Positions 37,767-45,908 of a stretch of 61,681 nucleotides of DNA are shown piece by piece. Each line of letters opens with the position of its first letter. Position 1 is the first letter of the stretch. Position numbers and translations under genes: made by a program. This DNA is from Arcobacteraceae bacterium (GTDB taxonomy: Bacteria; Campylobacterota; Campylobacteria; Campylobacterales; Arcobacteraceae): positions 1 through 61,681 of the forward strand of contig JAONGR010000006.1 in NCBI GenBank assembly GCA_028375605.1, given 5' to 3'. The notes beneath the pieces were generated by a model. That model saw only the letters and a program-made list of their open reading frames with translations, was not told where the DNA came from and made no database searches.

Positions 37767-37823
37767 ATGAAAAATAAAATAGAATATAGCCACTGTTATA
37801 ATATTAAGAATAAGAATGACTAG
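37767..37823 (+). CDS. Possible 18-residue leader or precursor peptide
   Basis: An ORF of 18 codons (MKNKIEYSHCYNIKNKND) sits just before the ATP-grasp operon. AAGGG lies 8 nt upstream of its ATG, a better site than that of the ATP-grasp gene, and its stop lies 8 nt inside the ATP-grasp gene. It may couple translation of the first ligase or may itself be a substrate peptide. Against it: small size, no known homologue, and the -10 element at 37797 lies inside it. Confidence 0.25.
   Translation: MKNKIEYSHCYNIKNKND
37797..37802 (+). promoter_or_regulatory. Extended -10 before the ATP-grasp operon
   Basis: TGTTATAAT, an extended -10 (TGN-TATAAT), ends 14 nt before the ATG at 37816. A transcript from here would have a leader of about 7 nt. 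Confidence 0.45.
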
Positions 37824-38625
37824 TAAACTTATTTTTTACTATATATACTGGTCAATACGACTAAGAATTCCTGCTTGGTATTATTTTCAAATTAATGCTG
37901 AATGGTATAATAAAGAAAAACATTTATATTCAAAAATAGACATAGATAAACATATTCCTAAACAATGGCTTTTAAAACAACAATATTTTACTGAAGATAC
38001 TAAGATAAGTAGTTTTCCTATTTTTTTAAAACCAGAATGGGGACAAAATGCAAATGGTATAGTAAGAATAGATTCTTCATCTGAATTGAATAGTTTTGAC
38101 ATTAAAGATAAAAAAGTTCCTTATATAGTTCAAGAAGCAGCAAAAGAAAATATTGAATATGAAGTATTTTACATTCGTGGAACAGAAAAACCAAATACAT
38201 ATCCCATTTTAACGCTAACAAAAGCAATAAATAATATGCAAGGTCAATATCCTATAAACCATATAAGAAATAAAAATGTAGAATATAAAGATGCCACTTG
38301 TGAGTTTTCACCACATGAACTTGAAAAAATAAAAAGTATGTTAAATAAATTGCCTGCATTTAGAATTGCTAGAATATCTTTAAAAACAAATTCTAAAGAT
38401 GATTTATTAAAGGAATTATTTCATATAATTGAAATTAATTTATTTGCACCATATCCTATAAACTTAATGGATAAAAATACGAGTCAGGAAGATAAAGACA
38501 AGTTTGTAAAAAATGCGATGTATGAACTTGTAAAAGTAAGTAATACTACGCCTAAAGAGCATTTTAATAAATATGTCTTTACAAATAAAATTATCAAACA
38601 TTATCAAACAAAAGGGTTATTATGA
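37816..38625 (+). CDS. ATP-grasp family ligase-like protein A
   Basis: 269 residues, soluble except for one hydrophobic N-terminal stretch. The ATP-grasp core is recognisable: IFLKPEWGQNANGIVRI (Lys and glycine-rich loop), YIVQEAAKENIEYEVFYIRG (hinge Glu) and ELFHIIEINLFAPYPINLMD (the E-x-N metal-binding block). The Asp that normally precedes this block seems replaced (ARISLKTN), so metal binding may be altered. The family makes carboxylate-amine bonds through acylphosphates; substrate unknown. The stop overlaps the next ATG by 4 nt. Not close to any named ligase I know. Confidence 0.65.
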   Translation: MTSKLIFYYIYWSIRLRIPAWYYFQINAEWYNKEKHLYSKIDIDKHIPKQWLLKQQYFTEDTKISSFPIFLKPEWGQNANGIVRIDSSSELNSFDIKDKKVPYIVQEAAKENIEYEVFYIRGTEKPNTYPILTLTKAINNMQGQYPINHIRNKNVEYKDATCEFSPHELEKIKSMLNKLPAFRIARISLKTNSKDDLLKELFHIIEINLFAPYPINLMDKNTSQEDKDKFVKNAMYELVKVSNTTPKEHFNKYVFTNKIIKHYQTKGLL

Positions 38626-39521
38626 AAAAATTAATACATAAAATAATTGCAAAATATTTTTTGCCAGGATGCAGTGATTATAATTCTGTAGATGTAAGAA
38701 GAGCTTGTAGATCAAAAGTACAATCACGCGAAATATTTAAAAAAAACAATTTACCATATGCTAAAGGAGAAAGTTTTTTCACCCCTATAAAAGCTTTTAA
38801 ATTTGCAAATACACATGGCTTTCCTTTAGTAATTAAACCAAATGTAGGTGGGTTTTCAAGAGGTGCACACTTTCCTATTAAAGATAAAGCACATTTACTT
38901 AAAGCAAGTATTTTTGTAAAAATATGGTGGCCGATTAGTATTATAGAAGAATATTTACTGGGTAAGAACTATAGAGTTGTTGTTACAAAAGATGGTATTA
39001 TGTCTATACTAAGAAGATACCCACCTTTTGTTATAGGTGATGGTACAAGTAATATAGAAGAATTAATAACTATTGAAAATAAAAAAAGAAAAGATATGAA
39101 GTTATATCCTATTGTTAAAGACATTCCAATAAATAATCCAATAAAAAATTATTTAGACAAGCAATCATTATCTTTAAATAGTGTAATTACAGAGAATAAA
39201 AAAGTATATTTACATAACAAAATTTCCCTCAAAATGGGAAGTAGTGTTGAGATAATTGAAAAAGATAAATTATCAGTAAGTAATAAAGAGAAAATAATAA
39301 AACTACTTAATTCTGTCAATGCTAATATACTTGGAATAGATGTTATTTGTAAAGATGGATTAGAAGTCGATTTTGACAAACAAGAGTGTATATTTTTAGA
39401 GTTGAATTCTCGACCTTTTTTAGCAATGCATGATAAACCAAGATTTGGTCAAAAAGAAGACCTAAGTAGTTTTCATGATAATCTTGAAAAAACACAAGTA
39501 GACAATCGTGATATTTTTTGA
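38622..39521 (+). CDS. ATP-grasp ligase B, cyanophycin synthetase/GshAB-like
   Basis: 299 residues. The order matches the ATP-grasp domain of CphA and GshAB: VRRACRSKVQSREIFKKNNLPYAKGESF, FPLVIKPNVGGFSRGAHFPI, SIIEEYLLGKNYRVVV, ILRRYPPFVIGDGTSNIEELI, GIDVICKDG and FLELNSRPFL. All expected catalytic Lys, Glu, Arg, Asp and Asn positions look present. It lacks the Mur-ligase half of CphA and the gamma-GCS half of GshAB, so it is a free-standing domain. It probably joins an amino acid to a carboxylate. Overlaps the genes on both sides by 4 nt (ATGA and TTGA). Confidence 0.8.
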   Translation: MKKLIHKIIAKYFLPGCSDYNSVDVRRACRSKVQSREIFKKNNLPYAKGESFFTPIKAFKFANTHGFPLVIKPNVGGFSRGAHFPIKDKAHLLKASIFVKIWWPISIIEEYLLGKNYRVVVTKDGIMSILRRYPPFVIGDGTSNIEELITIENKKRKDMKLYPIVKDIPINNPIKNYLDKQSLSLNSVITENKKVYLHNKISLKMGSSVEIIEKDKLSVSNKEKIIKLLNSVNANILGIDVICKDGLEVDFDKQECIFLELNSRPFLAMHDKPRFGQKEDLSSFHDNLEKTQVDNRDIF

Positions 39522-40069
39522 GTAGTAAGTTTTTTAATATACGAACTGCATTTTATTTATTTATATTAGCTAATTTTTCATTCTTACTATATATCTATAG
39601 TACTCATGGAGAATTAAATTTAGACGAGTTAAAAACTTATTTAAATTCACAAAATTTTGTTGTTGCATACTTATTATATATCTCTATTTTAATATTTAGA
39701 GGTATGACATTTTTTCCTGGAACTCCATTTTTATTATTAGGTATATATATGTTTGAATACGAAGAAGTTTTGTTTGCTATTGAAATTGCAATATTTTCAT
39801 ACGCTATAATTATTTACAATTTTTCTCATAAATTAAACTTTCAGATTCCAGAAAAGATACTTGCATATGAAGCTAAAATAAGGAATAAAGAGGTTCCTAT
39901 TATTTTTTTATTGTGTTTTGTTCCTGGAGTATCTATAAATATTTTAATATATTTTTTATCCACAATAGGTATTAAACTAAAAAATATTCTAATAGGTATC
40001 ATAGCCGGAACCATGATTACCTCTTCCCTTTATATAGCAGCTATAAAATATGCTTTTGAATCTTTTTAG
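39518..40069 (+). CDS. VTT/DedA-like membrane protein of the ATP-grasp operon
   Basis: 183 residues with about five membrane segments. Segments FFPGTPFLLLGIYMF and FLLCFVPGVSINILIYFLSTIGIKLKNILIG match the two re-entrant motifs of VTT (TVP38/DedA) proteins, though the Arg usually before the second PG is Cys. VTT proteins move lipids across membranes. The start is TTG at 39518, overlapping the upstream stop (TTGA). Joined to two ligases, it might handle a lipid-linked product (inference). Confidence 0.65.
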   Translation: MSSKFFNIRTAFYLFILANFSFLLYIYSTHGELNLDELKTYLNSQNFVVAYLLYISILIFRGMTFFPGTPFLLLGIYMFEYEEVLFAIEIAIFSYAIIIYNFSHKLNFQIPEKILAYEAKIRNKEVPIIFLLCFVPGVSINILIYFLSTIGIKLKNILIGIIAGTMITSSLYIAAIKYAFESF

Positions 40070-40078
40070 TTTAATAAA

Positions 40079-40603
40079 TTATCTTAAGCTCTCAGCAAGA
40101 CTATGATTTCTTATATAATCCCCTGTCGTAAAAATAAAATCGTCGTTAGTTGCAATTGAGTGACATGAGCTACAAAAGTTATTTGCTTTTACTTCGGCAT
40201 CCTGACTTTCAGCAAAACCCCAATTTTCAGCACTTAAAGTATCGCTGTCCTTAAGCTTTACCATAATAGTAAGATCTGTTGCGACTTGCTTCTCATATGC
40301 AGCTAAGTCATCAAATTGTTCTTTCACAATAACAGTTCCTTTTGGAAAGTTATAAGGTGCTGATCCTAAAAGTGCTTTTTCACCAATGCTATTAACGAAT
40401 ACATCTCTATATCCTTTACTACCTTTATGAACTCCAGCTAAAAATCCAGTAGTGTCTCCAGTTTCTGGTTTTAGGCTAGTTACTTTAGTCCAACTTTTAA
40501 AGTTCTTCCAATTGTTGTTTGTTATTTTACTGTAATCTTTACTTGCACAGGCTGTAAATAATACGGCTACAGATAAAACTAATACTGGTTTTAAATAATT
40601 CAT
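40079..40603 (-). CDS. Cytochrome P460-like lipoprotein
   Basis: 174 residues. Lipoprotein signal with lipobox FTAC, a P460-type domain (GFLAGVHKGSKGYRDVFVN, FPKGTVIVKEQF) and a single haem c motif CSSCH near residue 143. P460 proteins of nitrifiers oxidise hydroxylamine using a cross-linked haem; many others in this superfamily are uncharacterised. The cross-linking Lys cannot be assigned here. Likely periplasmic and anchored to a membrane. Ribosome binding site AAAGGA; a TATACT -10 lies upstream. It converges on the VTT gene with 9 nt between stops. Confidence 0.8.
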   Translation of the reverse strand: MNYLKPVLVLSVAVLFTACASKDYSKITNNNWKNFKSWTKVTSLKPETGDTTGFLAGVHKGSKGYRDVFVNSIGEKALLGSAPYNFPKGTVIVKEQFDDLAAYEKQVATDLTIMVKLKDSDTLSAENWGFAESQDAEVKANNFCSSCHSIATNDDFIFTTGDYIRNHSLAESLR

Positions 40604-40765
40604 AATAAATCCTTTTTCTTTAGTATAATCAAATTTAATTTAAACTTAACTAAGTAAGCAATAATAAGTTAAATAATCGAAATAACTTATTTGTAGGTTT
40701 TATTAATTAAATTAATATTAAGAAAAAATAGATATTGTTGTCTAATTTTAATTAGGCAGAAAATA

Positions 40766-41251
40766 ATGAGAAAAAAGATAAAAAAACTTTCTAATAGTGA
40801 CAAGATACAACAATTTTTGATTAAATATAATATTCCGCAAGTTTATTTATCCACAAATAGAGAATTAGTGAGTAAAGCATTTCTTATTGGTTTATTTGTA
40901 GCTTTTATTCCTATTCCAATGCAAATGCTTGTAGTTATATTGTTAATGAGGTTTTTTAAATTTAATGTACCAGTAGCAATAGCTTTATGTTGGGTAAGCA
41001 ATCCTATAACAATGCCATTTATTTTTTATGTAGAGTACGTTGTAGGCGCTTTTTTACTTAATATTGAAATCGATACAATACAAATGTCCGTAGAATGGTT
41101 TAATCATAACTTTCAAGATATCTTTATTCCCTTATATTTTGGTGCTTTTATTGTATCATCTATTTTATCAACTGCAATTTATTTTTTTATAAACTTTCTA
41201 TGGATATACCTTGTTAGAAAGAATAAAAAGAAACATTATAGTAAAAGATAG
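40766..41251 (+). CDS. DUF2062 membrane protein
   Basis: 161 residues with three hydrophobic segments. The pattern GLFVAFIPIPMQMLVVILLMRFF and VSNPITMPFIFYVEYVVG is the DUF2062 signature (FxPxxGxQ...NPxT...). Function is not established; fused versions occur with glycosyltransferases. It stands alone, and the stop codon is part of the shared terminator hairpin downstream. Confidence 0.8.
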   Translation: MRKKIKKLSNSDKIQQFLIKYNIPQVYLSTNRELVSKAFLIGLFVAFIPIPMQMLVVILLMRFFKFNVPVAIALCWVSNPITMPFIFYVEYVVGAFLLNIEIDTIQMSVEWFNHNFQDIFIPLYFGAFIVSSILSTAIYFFINFLWIYLVRKNKKKHYSKR

Positions 41252-41270
41252 TAAACCTATCTTTTACTAT
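41238..41270. terminator. Bidirectional terminator, 14-bp perfect stem
   Basis: A 14-bp perfect inverted repeat (41238-41251 with 41257-41270) and 5-nt loop. Its left arm contains the last codons and stop of the DUF2062 gene; the right arm ends 4 nt before the convergent lyase stop. Confidence 0.7.
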
Positions 41271-41274
41271 CACT

Positions 41275-42447
41275 TTAAAATCTAGCTAAAGCTTTATCTA
41301 GCCTAGTTACAACTTCTTTCATTTTTTCTTGTGATACTGCAAAATTTAGTCTCATAAACCCCGAGCCATTTGTACCAAATCCAAGTCCAGGATTAAGTCC
41401 TAGTTGTGCCTCTTTAACAAAAAAATCTCTTAGCTTTTTATCACTTAGATTCATTTCTTTACAATCTATCCATGCTAAATATGTAGCTTCTGTTGGAGTA
41501 AGTTTTAGTTTTGTTGGGTATTTATCACATATAGTTTTTAACATCTCATAGTTTTTATACAAATGCATTTTAAGTTCATCTAACCATTCTTTCCCATTTG
41601 TATAAGCACTTTGGAAAGCTACATGAGAAAGTACAGAACCCTCTGCAAAATGATGTTTTTCATAAACTTTTAAAAACTTTTCTTTTAAAAGTGGATTTGA
41701 AATAGCGATACTACTCATAGCAATACCTGCTAAATTAAATGTTTTACCTACACCCATAGCTGTTACACAAATATCTTTTGCTTTTTCATTTAATGAAGAA
41801 AATGAGATATGTTTATTTCCTTCAAAAATTAAATCCGAATGTATCTCATCTGCAAAAACTACAATATTATTTTTTACACAAATATCTAAAATTTCAAATA
41901 ATTCTTCTTTCGTCCATACTCTACCTACAGGATTATGAGGTGAGCATAAAAGTATCATTTTTGTTCGTTCATTAATCTTAGATTTTAAATCTTCTAAATC
42001 AAATTCATATTTTCCATCTTCTTTGATAATTAGTTGATTTTCTAGAACTTCTCGATTATGTCTTTTCACACTTTGAAAAAACGGAGGATATACAGGAGTT
42101 TGAACGATGATATTATCACCTTCATTTGTATATGCCTCTATAGCAACATTTATACTAGCTACTACTGAATGAGAATATATCATATCATCAAGTCTAAAAT
42201 CAACATTATGATTATTTTTCATCCAATTTATTTGAGATTGATAAGCACTAGATGGAACTTCTTCATATCCTAAGATAGGATGTTCAAGTCTTTTTTTAAT
42301 ATCTTCAAATACAAAAGAGGGCGTATCTATATCCATATCAGCAACCCAAACTGGCATTATATCTTCAGTACCAAACAGTTTTTTTCGTAGAGTATATTTC
42401 TCTGCATTTGTTTTTTCTCTTGGAGATGATGTTGTAAAGTCGTACAT
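41275..42447 (-). CDS. PatB/MalY-type PLP-dependent C-S lyase; candidate OvoB
   Basis: 390 residues, class I/II aminotransferase fold. PatB/MalY features: VWVADMDIDTPSFV near the start, QTPVYPPFF, LLCSPHNPVGRVWTKEEL, FADEIHSDLIF, the PLP-lysine block GVGKTFNLAG, and a C-terminal FMRLNFA. Such enzymes cleave C-S bonds of cystathionine or related compounds. In ovothiol synthesis a PLP sulfoxide lyase (OvoB) must act on the OvoA product; ovoA lies 1.3 kb upstream on the same strand, so this gene is a candidate. The alternative is ordinary cystathionine beta-lyase. Ribosome binding site AAGGAAA; 32 nt after the ATPase gene. Confidence 0.88.
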   Translation of the reverse strand: MYDFTTSSPREKTNAEKYTLRKKLFGTEDIMPVWVADMDIDTPSFVFEDIKKRLEHPILGYEEVPSSAYQSQINWMKNNHNVDFRLDDMIYSHSVVASINVAIEAYTNEGDNIIVQTPVYPPFFQSVKRHNREVLENQLIIKEDGKYEFDLEDLKSKINERTKMILLCSPHNPVGRVWTKEELFEILDICVKNNIVVFADEIHSDLIFEGNKHISFSSLNEKAKDICVTAMGVGKTFNLAGIAMSSIAISNPLLKEKFLKVYEKHHFAEGSVLSHVAFQSAYTNGKEWLDELKMHLYKNYEMLKTICDKYPTKLKLTPTEATYLAWIDCKEMNLSDKKLRDFFVKEAQLGLNPGLGFGTNGSGFMRLNFAVSQEKMKEVVTRLDKALARF

Positions 42448-42479
42448 TTTTTTCCTTATTTTCTTATTTTCGAATTATT

Positions 42480-43598
42480 CTAATTTTTCGACAACCAAAA
42501 ATCAAACTCTTTGTCATATACAGTATAGTTTTTATCTTCTTTATAAACAAACTCTTTTGTTAAAAGAGACTTGAGAGCACTTTTGATTGACTGTGTTGAT
42601 ATATTGTATTTTAACGATATTTCTTGAGAAAATAGTTCTGATTTCTCTTTTGCAATTATCTTTAAAGTGATAATTTGGTTTAATGTTAAATTATCACATA
42701 AGAGTTTATAAACAGAGTCATTTTGTAAATTAAGTATATCAAGTATGTTGTTTATATCTTCAATTAAAAGTTCTTGTTTTTCATAGTGTTCAAATACTTC
42801 ATAAAATATTTTTTGTATGATTCTTGTTTCCCCATTTGTTATTTTATAGATAAAAGTAAATGTATCTTTAGACAAAGTAACTGTTTTTTGAGATAATCTT
42901 TTTTGCACATATCGATAAAAATTATCTTCTTTAATCGCTTTTAACTCATAATTTGTAGCTAATGTATAAAACGGTTTTTTATTATCATTAAACATTGAAG
43001 TTAACATATGCTGTTTGGAACCTGTAAAGATATAAGATATATGGGTATGATGTTGTATTTTTGAGCGTAATACTGCTTCTAAATTTATATCCGTGATGTT
43101 CAGAATATCTTGAAATTCATCGATAGCTATTACAGCTTTTTTATTATTTTTATTTAAAAACTCTTGAAATCCATTTAAAAGTTCATCTAAGAGTATTTCA
43201 AAATCTTGCTTTATAAACTCTGGTTTTATTTCTGGCATAGCAGTTTTTTGATTTATTGTTAACGAAAATGAAATTTTATTAAAAAGAGATCTGAGGTTTT
43301 TTATTGTTTGGGAAAGATCAGTAACTTTATAATAATTTACTATTTGTTTACTTAGTTTTTCGATTAACTCAAACTTATCATTAATACCGTAAATATCTAT
43401 ATAAACACTAAGGTCATCTTCATTTAAATGGTTTTTGAAAAGTTCTGTTATAAGCGTAGTTTTTCCATACCTTCTTTTAGAAAACAAAACAACATTTGCA
43501 CTATTATTGATATATCCTTTTAGATTTTGGATATCATCCTCTCGACTACAAAAATTTTCTCCTATAACTACACCAAAAAAGTTAAATGGATTACTCAT
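42480..43598 (-). CDS. AAA ATPase of the archaeal ATPase (PF01637-like) type
   Basis: 372 residues. N-terminal FFGVVIGENFCSREDDIQNL, Walker A region SKRRYGKTTLI, Walker B AVIAIDEFQDI and a sensor block YIFTGSKQHMLTSMF follow the STAND/archaeal ATPase pattern of MoxR-unrelated single-gene ATPases. The C-terminal 90 residues are a winged helix (LTLNQIITLKIIAKEK; SIKSALKSLLTKEFVY). Members are often of unknown function, linked to signalling or mobile elements. It sits between ovoA and the PLP lyase, separated from ovoA by a terminator-like hairpin. Ribosome binding site AGGAATAA. Confidence 0.8.
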   Translation of the reverse strand: MSNPFNFFGVVIGENFCSREDDIQNLKGYINNSANVVLFSKRRYGKTTLITELFKNHLNEDDLSVYIDIYGINDKFELIEKLSKQIVNYYKVTDLSQTIKNLRSLFNKISFSLTINQKTAMPEIKPEFIKQDFEILLDELLNGFQEFLNKNNKKAVIAIDEFQDILNITDINLEAVLRSKIQHHTHISYIFTGSKQHMLTSMFNDNKKPFYTLATNYELKAIKEDNFYRYVQKRLSQKTVTLSKDTFTFIYKITNGETRIIQKIFYEVFEHYEKQELLIEDINNILDILNLQNDSVYKLLCDNLTLNQIITLKIIAKEKSELFSQEISLKYNISTQSIKSALKSLLTKEFVYKEDKNYTVYDKEFDFWLSKN

Positions 43599-43700
43599 AA
43601 CTTATTCCTAATTTTAAAGTAAATTATTATAACATTATTTAAATTAAATAATTTAAAATAAACAATATCTATTATTTCCTTTAAATAATATACCTATCCC

Positions 43701-43728
43701 AAAACTATACAAATATCTATATAGTTTT
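43701..43728 (-). terminator. Hairpin downstream of ovoA
   Basis: A 9-bp perfect stem (43701-43709 with 43720-43728), 10-nt loop, ending in TTTT when read on the minus strand. It lies 38 nt after the ovoA stop and would separate ovoA from the ATPase gene. Confidence 0.45.
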
Positions 43729-43765
43729 TTCCTATTATAGATATTTTATGTATTAGTAATGAATA

Positions 43766-45871
43766 TTACTTTTTCTTCCAAACACTTACTTCAGATACTG
43801 TATGTTGGTATTTTCTTTTTGTTTCTTTGATAACAAAATCTAAATCTTGTACATGTAATAACTCAAATTTATCATTTAAAATAGTTTTTAAAGTATCTAT
43901 TGTATTTACATCATCTCCATTTTCGTCTTTGTATCCACCTAACCAAAATTCTTTTTTAGTTGAACTTTCTTGCCAAGTATAAGGAGAAGTAAGGATCAAG
44001 ATACCGTCATCATTTAATCGTTCACTTACAGTATCTAAAAATAATCTAGGTTGATATAGTCTATCTATGAGATTTGTCGCTAGAATCATATCGTATGAAT
44101 GAAAATTTGGTTTTAAGTTACAAGCATCACCTTGCCAAAATGTTACTTTTTCTCTTTCTTCTTCATAACCTAACTCTTCAATAGTTACTTTTTTATTCGT
44201 AAATAGTTCAGCTTCATTTGGACTTTGGAATGTTACGACACCATCTTCTTTTAGTTTTGTACCAACTTGAACAAATCTTACAGAAAAATCAATCCCTTCT
44301 ACTGCATCAAAAGTTTTTGCTAATTCATAAGTAGCACGTCCAGTTGCACACCCTAAATCTAAGGCTTTTGTAGTATTTACAGTAAACTTCTCCGCTATTT
44401 TTGCACATTCGATTGCAAAGTTTTCTACACCAAAATGTGTATCTCCATATTGAAACTCACAGTATTGAGATACTAACGCATCACTTTCATATATATCCAT
44501 ATCTTTTTTATCCTCATTATTTGTTATTACATATCTAAAACCAGCATTTTGAAAAAAGTGTCTTCTAAATGCATATCTGGAATCATTCATTATTAAGTTT
44601 CCGCTACTTGCCCACGATGAACCAAGTATAAGTGCATGTTTATCATCAAATGTTGGTGTTGAAAAATCATCATATGCTACATGTGGTTCAAATCCTTCAA
44701 AACCAAAAGTTGCTGTTCTACTCCATTGCCATACATTTCCTACAACATCATAAATACCATTAAACTCATGTGTATCTACATCACACGAAGAAAAGTTTAT
44801 CAAATTTTGATTTGCTTTTTGTGTAGGGAAATCCAATAGATTTTCTAAGTTTACATGTTTACATATAGCTTTATATTCTACTTCACTTGGAAGTGTATAT
44901 TTTACATTATCTAATTCACTTTTATAATTACAAAATGCTTCTGCTTCTAATGCATTTACATCTGCTGGAAAATTTAAAGGCATATCTATGAGTTTTGTTA
45001 ATGTTCTGTACTTATATGTATCTTTTTCTTTTACCCAGAAAGTAGGGTGTGTAGCTTTTGTAATTTCTAAAAACTTTTGACCCTCTTCACTCCAGTATTT
45101 TGTCTCTTTATATCCATCTGCATTTACAAATTCCATAAATTCAGCATTTGATACCAGATATTTAGATGTTTTAAACTCTTTTACAGCTTCCTCATAATGT
45201 CCGTATTCATTATCCCACGAATAAAGATTGTGAGTACTTTCTTCAATACCTAGTTTAATATGTACTGATGGAATAGTTACCATCTCATTTTTAATCTCAT
45301 TGTTTGAAGATTCTAAGACATTAAAATAATCACTATCTTGTATAAACTCCAAAGGCATTTGTCTATGTAGAACTAAAGATGTCTCAATATGAATTTTTTC
45401 ATGTTCAATTCCCATTAAAATTATCCACATAGGAGAATTTTGATTTATAGGAAGAGTTAACGGCAAAGTATCAATAAGATTGTCAACAACCTTACGTACT
45501 TCATCTCTATAGTCACGCACATCTTGAACCGCAGGCCAAGTATAACGTTTTGAGTCGGTATCATCCCACATCATTTCATCTACACCAATTGCAAATATAG
45601 ATTCAAAATTAGCATTTAATCTATTTTCTATTATTCTCATATTTATAAGTTTATTTATAAAAAAAGTTGCAGTATGTCCAAAATAGAAAATCATAGGATG
45701 TCTTGTGATTTCAGATTGTTGATAAAATACTTCATCATCTTTTAATACTTCAAATACTTTTTCAAATGTATCAAAAGTATCATGAAAATACTTTTTAATC
45801 TCTTTTCTTTTTAAAGCTATGTCATTACCGTCTAAAGTAACTGGATACAAACTTCCATTTACAAAATTCAT
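43766..45871 (-). CDS. ovoA: 5-histidylcysteine sulfoxide synthase / 5-thiohistidine methyltransferase
   Basis: 701 residues, the length and layout of OvoA. An N-terminal DinB-like domain holds the iron-binding motif HEKIHIE (H157, H161) with a further His at H66 (FYFGHTATFF); a formylglycine-generating-enzyme-like domain follows (about 205-460, with YDVVGNVWQWSRT and a C-terminal GFRYV block); the last 210 residues are a class I methyltransferase (ALDLGCATGRATYEL). The enzyme oxidatively couples cysteine to C5 of histidine, and the methyltransferase later methylates the imidazole N to give ovothiol A, a thiol antioxidant. Good AAGGAAAAA site. Downstream of marR on the same strand with a 37-nt gap. 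Confidence 0.92.
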   Translation of the reverse strand: MNFVNGSLYPVTLDGNDIALKRKEIKKYFHDTFDTFEKVFEVLKDDEVFYQQSEITRHPMIFYFGHTATFFINKLINMRIIENRLNANFESIFAIGVDEMMWDDTDSKRYTWPAVQDVRDYRDEVRKVVDNLIDTLPLTLPINQNSPMWIILMGIEHEKIHIETSLVLHRQMPLEFIQDSDYFNVLESSNNEIKNEMVTIPSVHIKLGIEESTHNLYSWDNEYGHYEEAVKEFKTSKYLVSNAEFMEFVNADGYKETKYWSEEGQKFLEITKATHPTFWVKEKDTYKYRTLTKLIDMPLNFPADVNALEAEAFCNYKSELDNVKYTLPSEVEYKAICKHVNLENLLDFPTQKANQNLINFSSCDVDTHEFNGIYDVVGNVWQWSRTATFGFEGFEPHVAYDDFSTPTFDDKHALILGSSWASSGNLIMNDSRYAFRRHFFQNAGFRYVITNNEDKKDMDIYESDALVSQYCEFQYGDTHFGVENFAIECAKIAEKFTVNTTKALDLGCATGRATYELAKTFDAVEGIDFSVRFVQVGTKLKEDGVVTFQSPNEAELFTNKKVTIEELGYEEEREKVTFWQGDACNLKPNFHSYDMILATNLIDRLYQPRLFLDTVSERLNDDGILILTSPYTWQESSTKKEFWLGGYKDENGDDVNTIDTLKTILNDKFELLHVQDLDFVIKETKRKYQHTVSEVSVWKKK

Positions 45872-45908
45872 TATATTTTTCCTTTTTTATTCTATGTAAA
45901 ACTATATT

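Noticed and set aside
37732-37770. An 11-codon ORF just before the 18-codon ORF upstream of the ATP-grasp operon
   Set aside because: Too short and no ribosome binding site; expected by chance in such AT-rich DNA.
37816-40069. Graspetide (microviridin-like) peptide cluster
   Set aside because: The ligases do not look like RimK-type graspetide macrocyclases, and no precursor with the usual core motif or a transporter is present.
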